Source of the DNA: Heloderma charlesbogerti
Taxonomy: Eukaryota > Chordata > Lepidosauria > Squamata > Helodermatidae
NCBI GenBank assembly: GCA_026122225.1
Contig: JANEZZ010002362.1
Span: 124,001 to 188,000, forward strand
DNA length: 64,000 nucleotides
Reading direction: 5' to 3'
Position numbers and translations under genes: made by a program
The notes under the pieces: model-generated
What the model saw: only the letters and a program-made list of their open reading frames with translations
Database searches by the model: none
What the model was told of the DNA's origin: nothing
Part shown: positions 49,104 to 60,600 of the stretch, piece by piece
How positions within the stretch are numbered: the stretch's first letter is position 1
Layout: each line of letters opens with the position of its first letter

Positions 49104-49478
49104 TTAGGGAAGGAGGACCTGCCCCTCACTTGCTGCGCCCCTGCGTAGCCTCGCACACATCGCTAACCGGTTCGACCATCTGAGCTCCGCCCCTGGTGTT
49201 TCCCTCTTAGCTCTGCGTCTCCGCCTCGCGTCTCTTAGGTCACAGTCTTCAAGGCCCTCCTCCTCCTGCTTGCTGCTTCTCACAGAGAGGTGAGGGGAAA
49301 GCTTCATGCCTGGCCATCTGGGAGTTGGTAAACTGAGAAGCCTACCCATATCTGAGCTGGCCTGTGAAAAAGCCTCCCCCAGTTCTGGCTGCTCCTCTTC
49401 TGAATCTGAGCTGCTGACTATCTCCCTGCGCTCAGAATCAATCCTGACATCTGCATGATTCTGGGACAGCCACTTCAT
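49104..49478 (-). repeat. Second repeat with open frame bearing SSSDSEEEQP
   Basis: The frame reads HADVRIDSERREIVSSSDSE, EEQPELGEAFSQ and then a basic stretch DLRDARRRRRAKRE. It resembles the frame at 45878-45513 at both ends of the block but not in the middle. It stops just before the TAGGGATG end at 49488. Confidence 0.45.
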
Positions 49479-49487
49479 TGTTCTTTC

Positions 49488-49800
49488 TAGGGATGTGTGA
49501 GAAATCTGCTCTGCTGTGGGTTTTTAAATGGATTTGTCCAATCAGCATCACCCAGAAATGGACATGGACTGGACACATTTTACATTAAAAAATCCATACA
49601 TTTCTGGACTTGCGATGCATTCCATGGAACAGAAAAATGGTGTCCAGTGAAATGTGCACATTTGAAAAGTACACAAAGAAAAAATGCATACATTTCAAAA
49701 ATGTGCACAAACACTCTTTGTTTAGTCAGTGGATGGATCAGTACAAAAGAGCATACAATCTGAAAAATGTGCAAAAACGCACTTTAAAAAAAAAGAAGAA
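49488..49800 (+). mobile_element. hAT-like AT-rich element, left part
   Basis: It begins TAGGGATGTGTGAGAAATCT and contains CATTTCTGGACTTGCGATGC and repeated AATGTGCACA words as at 30824-31173. No matching right end was found, so it looks truncated. Confidence 0.5.
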
Positions 49801-50095
49801 AACTATCTTCCAAGCGCAGCATGAAGGCCGTCTAGCTGGAACTCTACCTCTGATCAGCCAGCTCCACAGACAATCGTTATTTTATTCTAATGAATTCATT
49901 CATTTCAACAATATATAAACTGCCCTTCATCTAAAAATAGATTTCGGGATAGCGTATCCAGTGCCAAAGCTGCACTCCTCAACCAAGATGTCAGGAAACA
50001 ACTCATGCTTCTCTGGATCCTGGTCTACCACTTCTTTTGCCAGCTTGCACACGGGTTCCCATCTTTCCCATAGCACAGGAAATGACTGTTTAGCG

Positions 50096-50988
50096 CAGGG
50101 ATGGGCAACCTTTTTGGCTCCAAGGGCCGCATATGGTGTCAGATGGCAGGTCAGGGCCTGCTCATGGGTGCACACATACATGTGTAAGCATGCACACACA
50201 CATCTTCAAACCACCCCTCCCTGGCTGCTGCGATGGAATTGCTGAGGTTAAAGCTTCTCCTACCCCCCAGTAAACCCCTCTGACATTGCCATTTCCCCTC
50301 CATTAGCAGCAGGGAAATAGCAATCCCACCTGTACTGGGATCACTGAGGAGCAGAGGCTATAGCCTCTTCTGCCGCCCATCCATGAAGAAGGGTGAGGGG
50401 CCTGCATCAGGTGGCGGAGCCGGAGGAGAAGCAAATTGCAGTCCAGCACTGTATTCTGCCCCCAGCAGGTGCTCTAGAGAGGCCCACCAGCTGATCTCCC
50501 TCCACGGCATTTGCTGCAGTGGGACAGCGGCCAGCAGGGCTTTCTAGAACAGCTGTCTGCCCTCTGTTTCCCCTTCGAGAGCCTGCAGCTGGCAGACGTA
50601 ACTGCGGGGCTCTCGTAAGAGCTCGGTGAGGTCTCGTGAGACCCGGGAGGCTGCTTCTTTGGGCCACACAGCTCTCCATAGAGCAGGTGTGACAGCAGAG
50701 GTAAGGGAGTGTGGGATGGGGGAAGGGGTGTGAGATGGCTGCAGCAGCAGAGGAAAGGGACGGGCAATGAGGTTGCGGCAGCAGCACATGTCCTCCCGCT
50801 CCAGGCAGTGGGACAGGCTGGGGCTGCCAGGGGCCCCAGTCAGGATCATTGCTCCAATGCTGCAGAGGCCTTTTTCTTGCAGGCCATTGGATCAACTGGG
50901 TTACAGGAAAGAGGGAGTGGGGCTCTCAGGGCACGGAGAGCAGTGGAGGGCTGCACAGGACCTGCAGACAATGGGTTGCCCATCCCTG
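50096..50988 (+). mobile_element. hAT-like element with CAGGGATGGGCAAC ends
   Basis: Perfect 14-bp inverted ends CAGGGATGGGCAAC and GTTGCCCATCCCTG span 893 bp. The flanks (GTTTAGCG and GCATAGCA) match only in part. The interior is G/C rich with no transposase frame I can recognise. It lies 263 bp beyond the LRTM1 stop on the LRTM1 strand and could be inside the 3' untranslated region. Confidence 0.75.
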
Positions 50989-51250
50989 GCATAGCAGAAT
51001 GTTTTCCTGCTTGTTGCGTCTTTCAAGAAACATAGCGTTTAACCTTAAGATGTACTAGATGAGTACATTTGTTCACTGTAGCGATTCCAACTTTCAAAAG
51101 ATCATTTTAGGCATAGGGTTATATTGAAGCAGTCTTGAATGTGAAAAACCAACACACAAGAGCAACTAGTTAATCAATCCTATTCCAGCACTACTCTTGT
51201 AACAGGGGAAAAATAGTATTTGTTTTGGAAAGCTCGTAGCAATCAGTAAT

Positions 51251-51684
51251 TCAAGCCAATGAGCTCTTAAATGGCTCTTTTTCCTCAACACTTCCCTTCT
51301 CATTGCCAGGGGGGGAGTGTGAGTTTTCCCGGTGGTATTTTGCCATAATTGCAGCATAGGTGCAGCCATACACAGCGGCAGCCAACATCATGAGACATAC
51401 AATCCCACAGACCACGCCAGTTATGACTACAGTGGCAATGGCATGACGCAAGCTAACAGGCCGCGGCTTTGGTTTAGGTTCACAGTGCGAGTGGCTGCCA
51501 TCTCCTCCGTACTCACTGTGGTGGCCATGCTTCAGAGAACTTATGTGCTCAGAGTAGTGATGTGCCTGGTGAATTTCAGAAGCTGTATGAGGACAGATCC
51601 CATACAACTCATAAGGAATTTTGAGGAGGTCTTTTCCTTTCCGATTTTCAGGCGATGAGCAGATTACACCATCACTGATTCCCC
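51251..51684 (-). CDS. LRTM1: LRTM1 terminal coding exon with LRRCT end, transmembrane helix and tail
   Basis: This exon has 434 nt. The acceptor TTTTCAG lies at 51691-51685. The reading frame joins as G|GG to give GISDGVICSSPENRKGKDLL, the second half of the LRRCT, and then YGICP. A His-rich stretch (HQAHHYSEHISSLKHGHHSE) precedes the basic juxtamembrane PKPKPRPVSLRH. The transmembrane helix is rich in Val, Ile and small residues and is followed by YGCTYAAIMAKYH and a 30-residue tail ending FKSSLA. The stop is at 51253-51251. Confidence 0.94.
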
Positions 51685-54600
51685 CTGAAAAGAAGAGATT
51701 TGTCTTAAACCCTTGGTACTTCAGAAGAATCTGATTCTACCAGCTAACCAAAGTAATGTAAAAACTGATTCTTCTTCCCCTGAAAAAAAAATTACAATGG
51801 TATTTTACAAAGGTTTGTTTATAGTTAAATTAGAATAATGGAAAGAACTAAAAAAAAAGTCCAGAGTAGGGTGGGGTGGGGAGGTTGTTACTCATTCGTT
51901 AGACATAAAATTTCCCTTAAAAAAAAAAGCTATATGAAAATATCCCAGTCATGGTAAAAATGGTAAGAATAAGGTCATAAATGGTGAAAAATACCAACAA
52001 TCACATCGCTGTCATCAGTCATGCTACTACCGTTTTGTCAGAATGAGGCCAAACTAAAAGGATGACCAGAATCCAAATGGCCAGATCAGAGTTCCTCCAC
52101 ACCCCTTGGGATGTTTGAGCATCTTCCCCGCTAGTAGGGCAGCCATTATGAAAAGCCACTCTCAACACTCAGGAGTAGGGATGTGAGAACCCATCCCAGT
52201 TCAGGTTCTCCAGGCGCCCGCAGAAGCCCAGACCCTGCTCGCCCCAGCCCCCCGGACCCATGCTCGGGCCGCCCATGAGCTCGCCGAGTTGCCCAGACTT
52301 ACTGTGATCCCATTTGGTGAGTGCCTGCCATTTTCCTGCCTTTGTTGTGTGCACAAAAAATAAAAAAAGTTCATATTTAAATATGCACAGTTTGGGGCTG
52401 GGAAAGCTTAAGGTGCGCAATATTAGAGGCATAAAGCAAGCAGGGCATGAGCAGGGGGTGAGCGAGGACAGCATCTCAGCAGGTGCTGTCTGGGGGTTGA
52501 GGGTGGGAGGGGCCTGATGGACTCCCAGACCCAGTTGGGCGCCTGTGACATCCCTACTCAGGAGACCTCACAGAACAGCCACTGGTGAGGGGCAGCATTC
52601 AGAACAGGAAGCCTTCGGCAACAGGAAGCTCTTCCCTTGCAAAAAGTCCCTCTGCCTGGTTCTCTCTCACCACACCACACCTCATCCCATTCAGCAGGGT
52701 CTCCTGACTCTCTGTGTAGCACTTTCAGGGGCTGGAGCAGCTGCCATGAGAAGATGGGGGCAGGGAAGTTCACTTCTGCCAGTGCTGTTGATCCAGCGTA
52801 AATCTGGGTCCAACCCAAAATCTGTTATATTTCACCTAACTAGTATTCATGTGTGTGTGTGAATTACTGTATATCATGGCCAGAACATGGGGGAAGTGCA
52901 TGTGGCTACCATGCAGTAACAGTGGGATGGTTCACATGATCAAACAGCCCACCATAGGTTGTTTAAGCCATAGTGAGCTGTGATGCATGCCAGCATGTCC
53001 TGGCCAGCATTTTGCATATTCAGCCCCCAACCAAGGGTTGTCATTATGTCTGAACCCGGTCAGTATCGGTTATGCGAGCGTTAAACAGTCCATGGGTTTT
53101 GTGATGGTTGTTTCACCCTCACATAACCCACAGGGGCGGCATTTGGACATAGGGTTGGGTGGGCGCACCCCTGTCCAGGTTCTCTGAGTGCCTGCTTAGA
53201 CCCTGCCCCTGCCCGTATGCACCTGGACCCACTCTTGAGCTCACTGAGCCACCCGCACTAATCTGGGCAGTCTCGTCAAGCTCTGTGATCACCATTTTTT
53301 GAAAAATAAAATGGTGATCATGAAAATGTGCATATTTGTGTATACATGATGAAATGGGGCCGTGAATCACCCATATATGCAAGATTACAGGTGTTTGTGT
53401 GCCTGTAATCTTGCGTATATGGGCCATTCATGGCACCATTTTGCATATACGCGAATATGAGCATTTGTGAAATGCGCATATACATAAAATGGGGCTGTCA
53501 TTGGCCTATATATGCAAGATTACAAGCAAGCAAACACCTGTAATCTTGCCTATGTACGCTATTCACAACCCCATTTTGCATATATGCAAATATGTGCTTT
53601 TTCATGATCACCATTTTTTTCTGAAAAATGATAATCGTGGAGCTCAGTGCTGATGCCCGGATGAATGTGGGTGGTTTGGTGAGCACAGGCAGGGGGCCAG
53701 CGGGGGCAGGGGCCCAGCGAGTGTGGCTTGGGGCATGGGCAGTTTCCTCTGGATTCCTGGATGGAATCGGGTGCCCGCCCCATCCCTATTTGGATGCAGT
53801 GACAAGCCCCAGTTGGGGGTTGAATATGCAGAATGCCATCCAGAACACATCACAGCTTACTGTGGCTGAACAGTCTGTGGTGGGCTGTTCTGATCATGTT
53901 AACAGGTCAGTGTTTCGGAAACCATGGTTATATTTCATGCTGATCAGAGCAAAAGGGAAATTATTTCAATGCCAGAATGGTCAGATGTTTTCCACCCAGA
54001 GAGGTGTCAGATTGTTGGCAGATATGAGCAATAGTACTATGCCAACAAACTGCAGTTTTTCTGAAGGCAGTGAAAGGCCTGGCTGGGAGGGGAAAAAATC
54101 TCACACAGGGCTTAAGGACAGGAGCCAGCGTGGTGTAGTGGCTAGAGTGTTGGACTGGGAGTTGGGAGATCCAGATTCTAGTCCCCACTCGTCCATGGAA
54201 GCTCACTGGGTGACTTTGGGTCAGTCACAGACTCTCACACAACCTACCTCACAGGGTTGTTGTTGTGAGGATAAAATGGAGAGGAAGAGAATAATGTATG
54301 CTGCCTTGGGTTCTTAAGGAGGAAAAAAAATGGGATATAAATGTAATAAACAAAACAGGGGGATCTATGGACAGTTGATGAGAAGCAAGGACAGAGTTGA
54401 GAGAGCTCAAGAATCAGAGAGGCGAGAAACCTTCAGTGGAAGACAAGCCACCAGCCCAGCCCTCATGGCCAATGATTGGGGAAGATGGTGGTTATAGTGC
54501 AACAACATCTGGAGGCCACAGGTTCCCCGCCCGTGGCTTGAGGCATAGGGCCCAGAAGACAGGGTAAGATAGTGATGGGGGGGGGGATAACAGTTTTTGC

Positions 54601-57600
54601 ACTTTACATTTATATACTTGATTTATAAGATAACAGACAGAGAAATTCATTTTGGATCCTCAAATAGCCATCCAGAGGAACTTTTTCGAGTGGTGTGAGG
54701 CTGAGTGTCATCTGCCCCAACAAATAGTATATTGATATCTGCAGAGGTCTGCTGTGATGAATTTGCTAGGCACTTTGAGGACAAAATCGCTTGTTTTCAT
54801 AGCGATCTGAATGCCAGTGTTGAGATAGGACCTCTTGAAGTGTCCAGTGCACCAACTTACCCAGTTTTGTAGGGTCAATTTCAGTTGATGAGGCCTGATG
54901 ATATGGACAAGATACTTGCAGTGATGCAACTGACCATGTGCTTCCTTGACTCTCGCCTATCATGGCTTATTAGGGCTAGCTGGGGAGGTCTGACCAGGCG
55001 GGTCCAGGGAGTGGTGAATGGCAACGCTCCCTCCCTCTTTTAAGAGGCAATTGTGTGACTACTCCTGAAAAAAGCCATCCCTTGACCCAGAAGACTATGA
55101 TAACTACTGCCCAGTTACAAATACCCACCTTTGGAGCAACATGCTTGAGAGGCTGGTGGCAGCACAGCTCTTGGAGGGTATGAAGTATCTGGACTCATTG
55201 CAATCTGGGTTCAGTCCTGGCTTTGGGATGGAACTGGTCTCAGTCACCCTGAGGGATGATCTTTATTGGGACAGGGACAGGGGAAGTCTGACCCTATTGC
55301 TTCTTCTTGATTTCTCAATGGCTTTTGATACCAGCGACCATGGTATTCTCCTGAACTGGCTCTGTGAAGTTGGATTAGAGGGCACTGTATCTCAGAGGTT
55401 CCATTCCTACCTGCTGGGTCGGTTCCAGAGAGTGGCATTAGAGGATTGTCTCTAGGCCCCCTGGCAATTGTGCTGTTACCAATGCTTTTTAACATCTGCA
55501 TGAAGCCATTGGTGCAGTCATTCAGGAATTCAGGGCAATTTGTTGCCATCCAAATGCAGATGACACCCAGCTCTGTTTCTCTGGTACATCTGAGTCAGGT
55601 GTGGACTAGTACTTGGCTACAGTGGTGGGCTGGATGAGGATCAACCAACTGAAATTGAATCCTGATAAGATGGAAGATCTCTGGGTGGGTCCAGGAGTTG
55701 TGTAGGTTACCTGTCCTGCTTGGATGGGGTTGCATTCCCCTGACAGGGACAGGGACAGGCACGTAATCTGGGGATGCTCTTGGATTCATCTCTGTCATTT
55801 GAAGCTCAAGTGGCCTCGGTGGCAAAAAGCACCTATTACAAGCATAGGCTGGTACAACAGCTACAGCCATTCCTGGAAAGGGATAGCCCAGCCACAGTGA
55901 TCCATGCATTGGCACCTTCAAGACTGGACTATTGTAATGTGCTTTATGTGGGTCTTGTGCCCTTGAGATTGGTTGGGAAGCTTCATCTAGTGCAGAATGG
56001 AGCAGCTCTGTGGAGTGTCCTACTGCACAGACATGACTCCTGTGCTGAAAGGCCAATTAGCTACCGAGCCATATTCAAGGAGTTACTGTTGGTTTATAAG
56101 TCCCTAAACAGCTCAGGACTGGATTATCTGAGAGACCATTCCGGTCCTATGTCCTGAGGGGAGGGGCCTTGCTCACTGTCCCACAGCCTATTGATGTTGA
56201 TTTGGCCATGTTGCGGAGGAGGGCCTCCTCTGTTGCAGCACCCACAAGTCCCACATGTGGAATGATCCCCCTACTGAAATCAGGCCAGTGTTTCCGCCAA
56301 CAACAGAAGACACATTTATTTCCCCAGGCATTTCCCTGACCACTAGTATTGTCAGCTACTCCTACTTATTTTAACTTAAATGTTAATGTTTTTATCATTG
56401 TTTTAATGATTGGCTCTACTGTATTTTGTCATGATTTTATCTTGTAAACCGCTTTAGGATTGATTGATTGATTTTTAAAGGAAAAGTGGTATAGATTTTT
56501 TTGAAATATACAAATATATTGGTTTTTAGGGTTCTAGTTTCTTTCTCCAGAGAATTTAACCACAGTAGTGAGCCACACATGCCATCAGTCATTTGAGGAG
56601 TGAATATCATTCTCAGAATATAAGAAACCTCTTTCTTTTTTCTTTTGTTGTTTATAAATGTAATATACGTACATAACATGAAGTGAGGAAAATGTATAGA
56701 CATAGAAGAGATGCATACAATAAAACAATACCTTAAAGACTAAAAAAAATATTTATTCTGGCATAAGCTTTTGTGGACAGTGTCCACTTGATCAAATGCA
56801 TGAAGGGCCAATCTCAAATTGGCCAGTCTATGTACACATTGGTGGGGGTGGGGGGTGTAAACAGTGTTGTTAGAGAGAACTGAAATACAAAGAAGTACAG
56901 ACAGTGATAATTACCTTAATAGTTGCCATTCACAAAACATAGTTCATCATGCATCTGATGAAATGGAAAGTGTCCATGAAAGCTTATGCCAGAATAAATA
57001 CATTTGTTAGTCTTTAAGGTGCCATAAGACTTTTTGTTGTTTTTGCAGCACTAGACTAATATGGCTAGGCTACCCCTCTGGAACATGCATGATTATAAAT
57101 TTAATGTGGTGTGTGTGTTGTGGATGAGGTTTTACTATTCCAGTATTTATTGAATATAAGCCATTTTTCTATTTAAAAAATCTGCTTTCTTTCTGTGTAT
57201 TTAACTTATATATAATAGGCTTTAGTTGGTTATTCAGACAGTATATGTTACCATTCTCACAGAATTAGGTCAGACCCCAATATTTTGTGTATAGTACGCC
57301 TGCTGCAATGATTTTATTCGATTTTGATTTTTTAAAATGGCTATTCTTACATTACATAAATGTTCTCAGAGCAGCATACACAACAGCTAACAGCCCAATC
57401 CTATGCATGTTTACTTAAGAATAAGACATATTGAATTCAGTGGGAGTTGCTCCCAAGGAAGCATGCATAAGGTTTTACCCTAAGGTCTGCAATCTTAAAC
57501 ACACTTACTGGGGAGTAAACTGCATTGAGCTTAATGGAACTTAATTCTGAATGCTTAAGATTGCTTTGCATGACTGCAGCCCTATCCCCATTACTTGTGA

Positions 57601-60600
57601 GTAGGTTCCATTGAACTGAGTGGAAATTATGCCTAGAACTGGGTTGCAATAATTCACTGTTTTTTGTTAGGATATCTTTCATTAAGTGAGAAGGCATAAT
57701 CTAAATTCAATCTTAACCCTGTAATAGAATTCTTCTGTGCAGGAAGTGATTAAAATGGGGTATGTCCACCACAAATGTAACTACTGCCAACTAATGGGTA
57801 GAAAAGAAGAACGGTATTTTTTAAGTTTTGTGGTTTGATTCAAAATCCTTTAAAAAGTATAATAAAAATAGGCCTAAATCAAATTACCACTTGTACCTTT
57901 TCCAGCTGCTGTGATCATAATCAGACTCTGAACATTATGATTTTTAGGTCTATGACCATAGGAAATTTTCATCATAGTTCTCTAAAAATACTTTCATTCT
58001 ACAAGTCTGGCTAGGGCTCTGCTTTATCAAGAATATCGATATAAATGTGCAATTCAAGTCTGATATATCAGAGGCAGTATGCCAGTTGCTGGGGAACACT
58101 AGTGGGAGGGTGCTATTACGCTCATGTCCTGCTTGTGGGCTTCTCATAGGCATCTGGTTGGCCACTGTGGGAACTGAGGATGTTGAGGATTATATGGCAT
58201 TTGTGAATTGCTTATGTTAAAGGAATTTCTAAGCGATGTGCAGAGGGCAAGATTACCTTCCTGGGAATGCATATTGGAAAAGGTATGGTTTTCGTAAGTG
58301 CTGAAAATCCAGAAGAGGTGGTGCCTGCCTTGTATTAGTAGGGAGTTTCAGAGAATGGGCACTATCAATAGGCCCTTGGTCTGATACAGCATGACTCTTC
58401 ATATGTTCTTATATTCTCTGTGATTAGTTTGGGAAATATAATTCAATATAAATATAATATAATTAAAAATCACTATTACCTGAACTGCATTTGGACTAAG
58501 GTATATTTTAATCCTACAAACATATTCCTTGAGAGTTCTAATTTAGTTCCATTTGTTTTCAGCTAATAACAGGGGCATTTTATGAATGCAGCAGTATTCT
58601 GTAAGATCAGAACACTTATTTGTTGAGAATGAATAGTCTAAATGTGTTCAGAAACTTCAGCTGGTGTAACATGCTGCAACTATCATTCTGACTGGGACCT
58701 GTCAATCATGTGCTTCTGATATTGTACCATCTTCATTGGCCCATTTCCATGGCTAATTCAAACTTGGTTAGTTATCATATCGAAACCCCTAAATGGTTTG
58801 GGGCCAGGGTATTTAAATGATCTTCCCTGCTTGCTTAGGTCTTTGATATAGGCCCTACTCAAGTGTCTCATCACTGACGCATGTGGATTGTGAGGATCCA
58901 GAATAGGGCCTTCTTAGCTGTGGTGTCCACACTGTGGAGTCCTCTACCCTGGGAGGTTTGTTTGGCTCCTTTCCCACTGGCATCTATCAGGGTTTTTGAG
59001 GTGACCGTGATTAGCACAATCTTTATCTAATCAAGAGAAGAGAGGGGTGGGAAAAACTCTTATTATGGTGCTTGGAGATACTTGTGGTTGGTAGCAGAGA
59101 AGGAAAAGAAAAATGTGTTTGTGGGGGGGGTTGCTTCTTTGCTTAACACATGTGGCTATGCTGTCTTTTAATTGAAAATTGTTCAAATAATATTGCTTTG
59201 AAAGAGAGATTAATTGGCAATGAGGGGATGTGCTTCCTATTGACAGCTTGAAAATTATATTCACCAGCATTGTTTTTTAAAAGCTTGTGTGGCAACTGTT
59301 GTAAGATTTTAGCTAAAAATGGCAGCTATATTCCTGTGATCTCCTACTTCAAGTTCTCTGACTTGTTAATTTGCTCAACAATCAAATGATTACTCTCCCT
59401 ATCAACCAAATGACATGAGTGTATGCTCAGTAATGACCAGCTCTTGACACAATACTATTAGCAATATGTAGTGCCTTTAAATGTTCAAAGGGTTTTATGT
59501 GCATTATCTTGTTGTAATCTTTCTAACAACCCTGTAAAGTAGATCTCTACTAATCTTCCCATATTGAAAGTGGAGGAGCTGAGAAACTGAAAGTGGCTTG
59601 CCTAAGACCAGTGAATGAGTTCATGGCAGAGGCAAGATTTGAACTGTGGACATCATCATTCTTAGAGCCCAGTTTCTTAGCCGCTATACTATACATCAGT
59701 TCTCTGTCACGTTCTGGCGGTTTTGGCTACAGTCATACAAAAAATTACTTGAATAAGCTCCAATTTAAGATTATAGTGTTTATTTTCAAGTAACAGGTAT
59801 AGCTCAATATATTTTCATATGATGGCATTTATGTGGTATCAAGTAGTAATTTATTTTAGAGTCATCAATTCAGTGTAGAATGGTGTGTGTTCCTGCATAT
59901 GTATGGATTATATGCGAAGTCTATTTCAGGTAGGGATGTACAAAACACTTACCTGGTTTTCGTCCAGGGATATCCGCTCCGTCCCTCCCCCCGAAATCCT
60001 CGAGGGGGGGGGAGGCGATCCGTTCCTCCCCCCGGAATCCTGCCTGGCCAGCTCACAGCCAGGCCGTGGAGCCGCCAGCCAGGCCAGCCTGCAGCGGGGC
60101 CTCCAGCTGCTGCCGGGCTGCTGCGGACGCAAATGGCGTCCTGAGTAGGGGACGCCATTTGCGTCCCTATGGTAGCCCGTGATAGGCTACGTAAATATTT
60201 ACGTAGCCTATCACAGCTAAAGCGGGGATGCAAATGGTGTCCCCTATGCCATTTGCATTTCCGTTTTCTCCATGATAGGCTACGTAAATATTTACGTAGC
60301 CTATCACGGCTAAAGCGGGGATGCAAATGGCGTCCCCTACACCATTTGCATTCCTGCTTTAGCTATCATAGGCTACGTAAATATTTATGTAGCCTATCAC
60401 GGGCTACCATAGGGACGTAAATGGCATCCCCTACTCAAGACGCCATTTGCGTCTGCAGCAGCCTGGCAGCAGCTGGAGCCACCGCCGTCGCTGGAGCCAC
60501 CACTGGAGCCGAAGCCGGAGCCGCTGCCAGGTAGGCTCCGTTCCGGGGGGCTTTCGCGGGGTGGTGGGACGGGTTGCTCCGTTCTGCCATGGATTCTGGG

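Noticed and set aside
50407..50895. A 162-residue reversed open frame
   Set aside because: It is contained in the G/C-rich interior of the hAT-like element at 50096-50988 and does not resemble a transposase.
53628..54317. A 229-residue open frame
   Set aside because: It runs from a hAT-like element through unique DNA into a SINE and has no recognisable domain, so it is chance.
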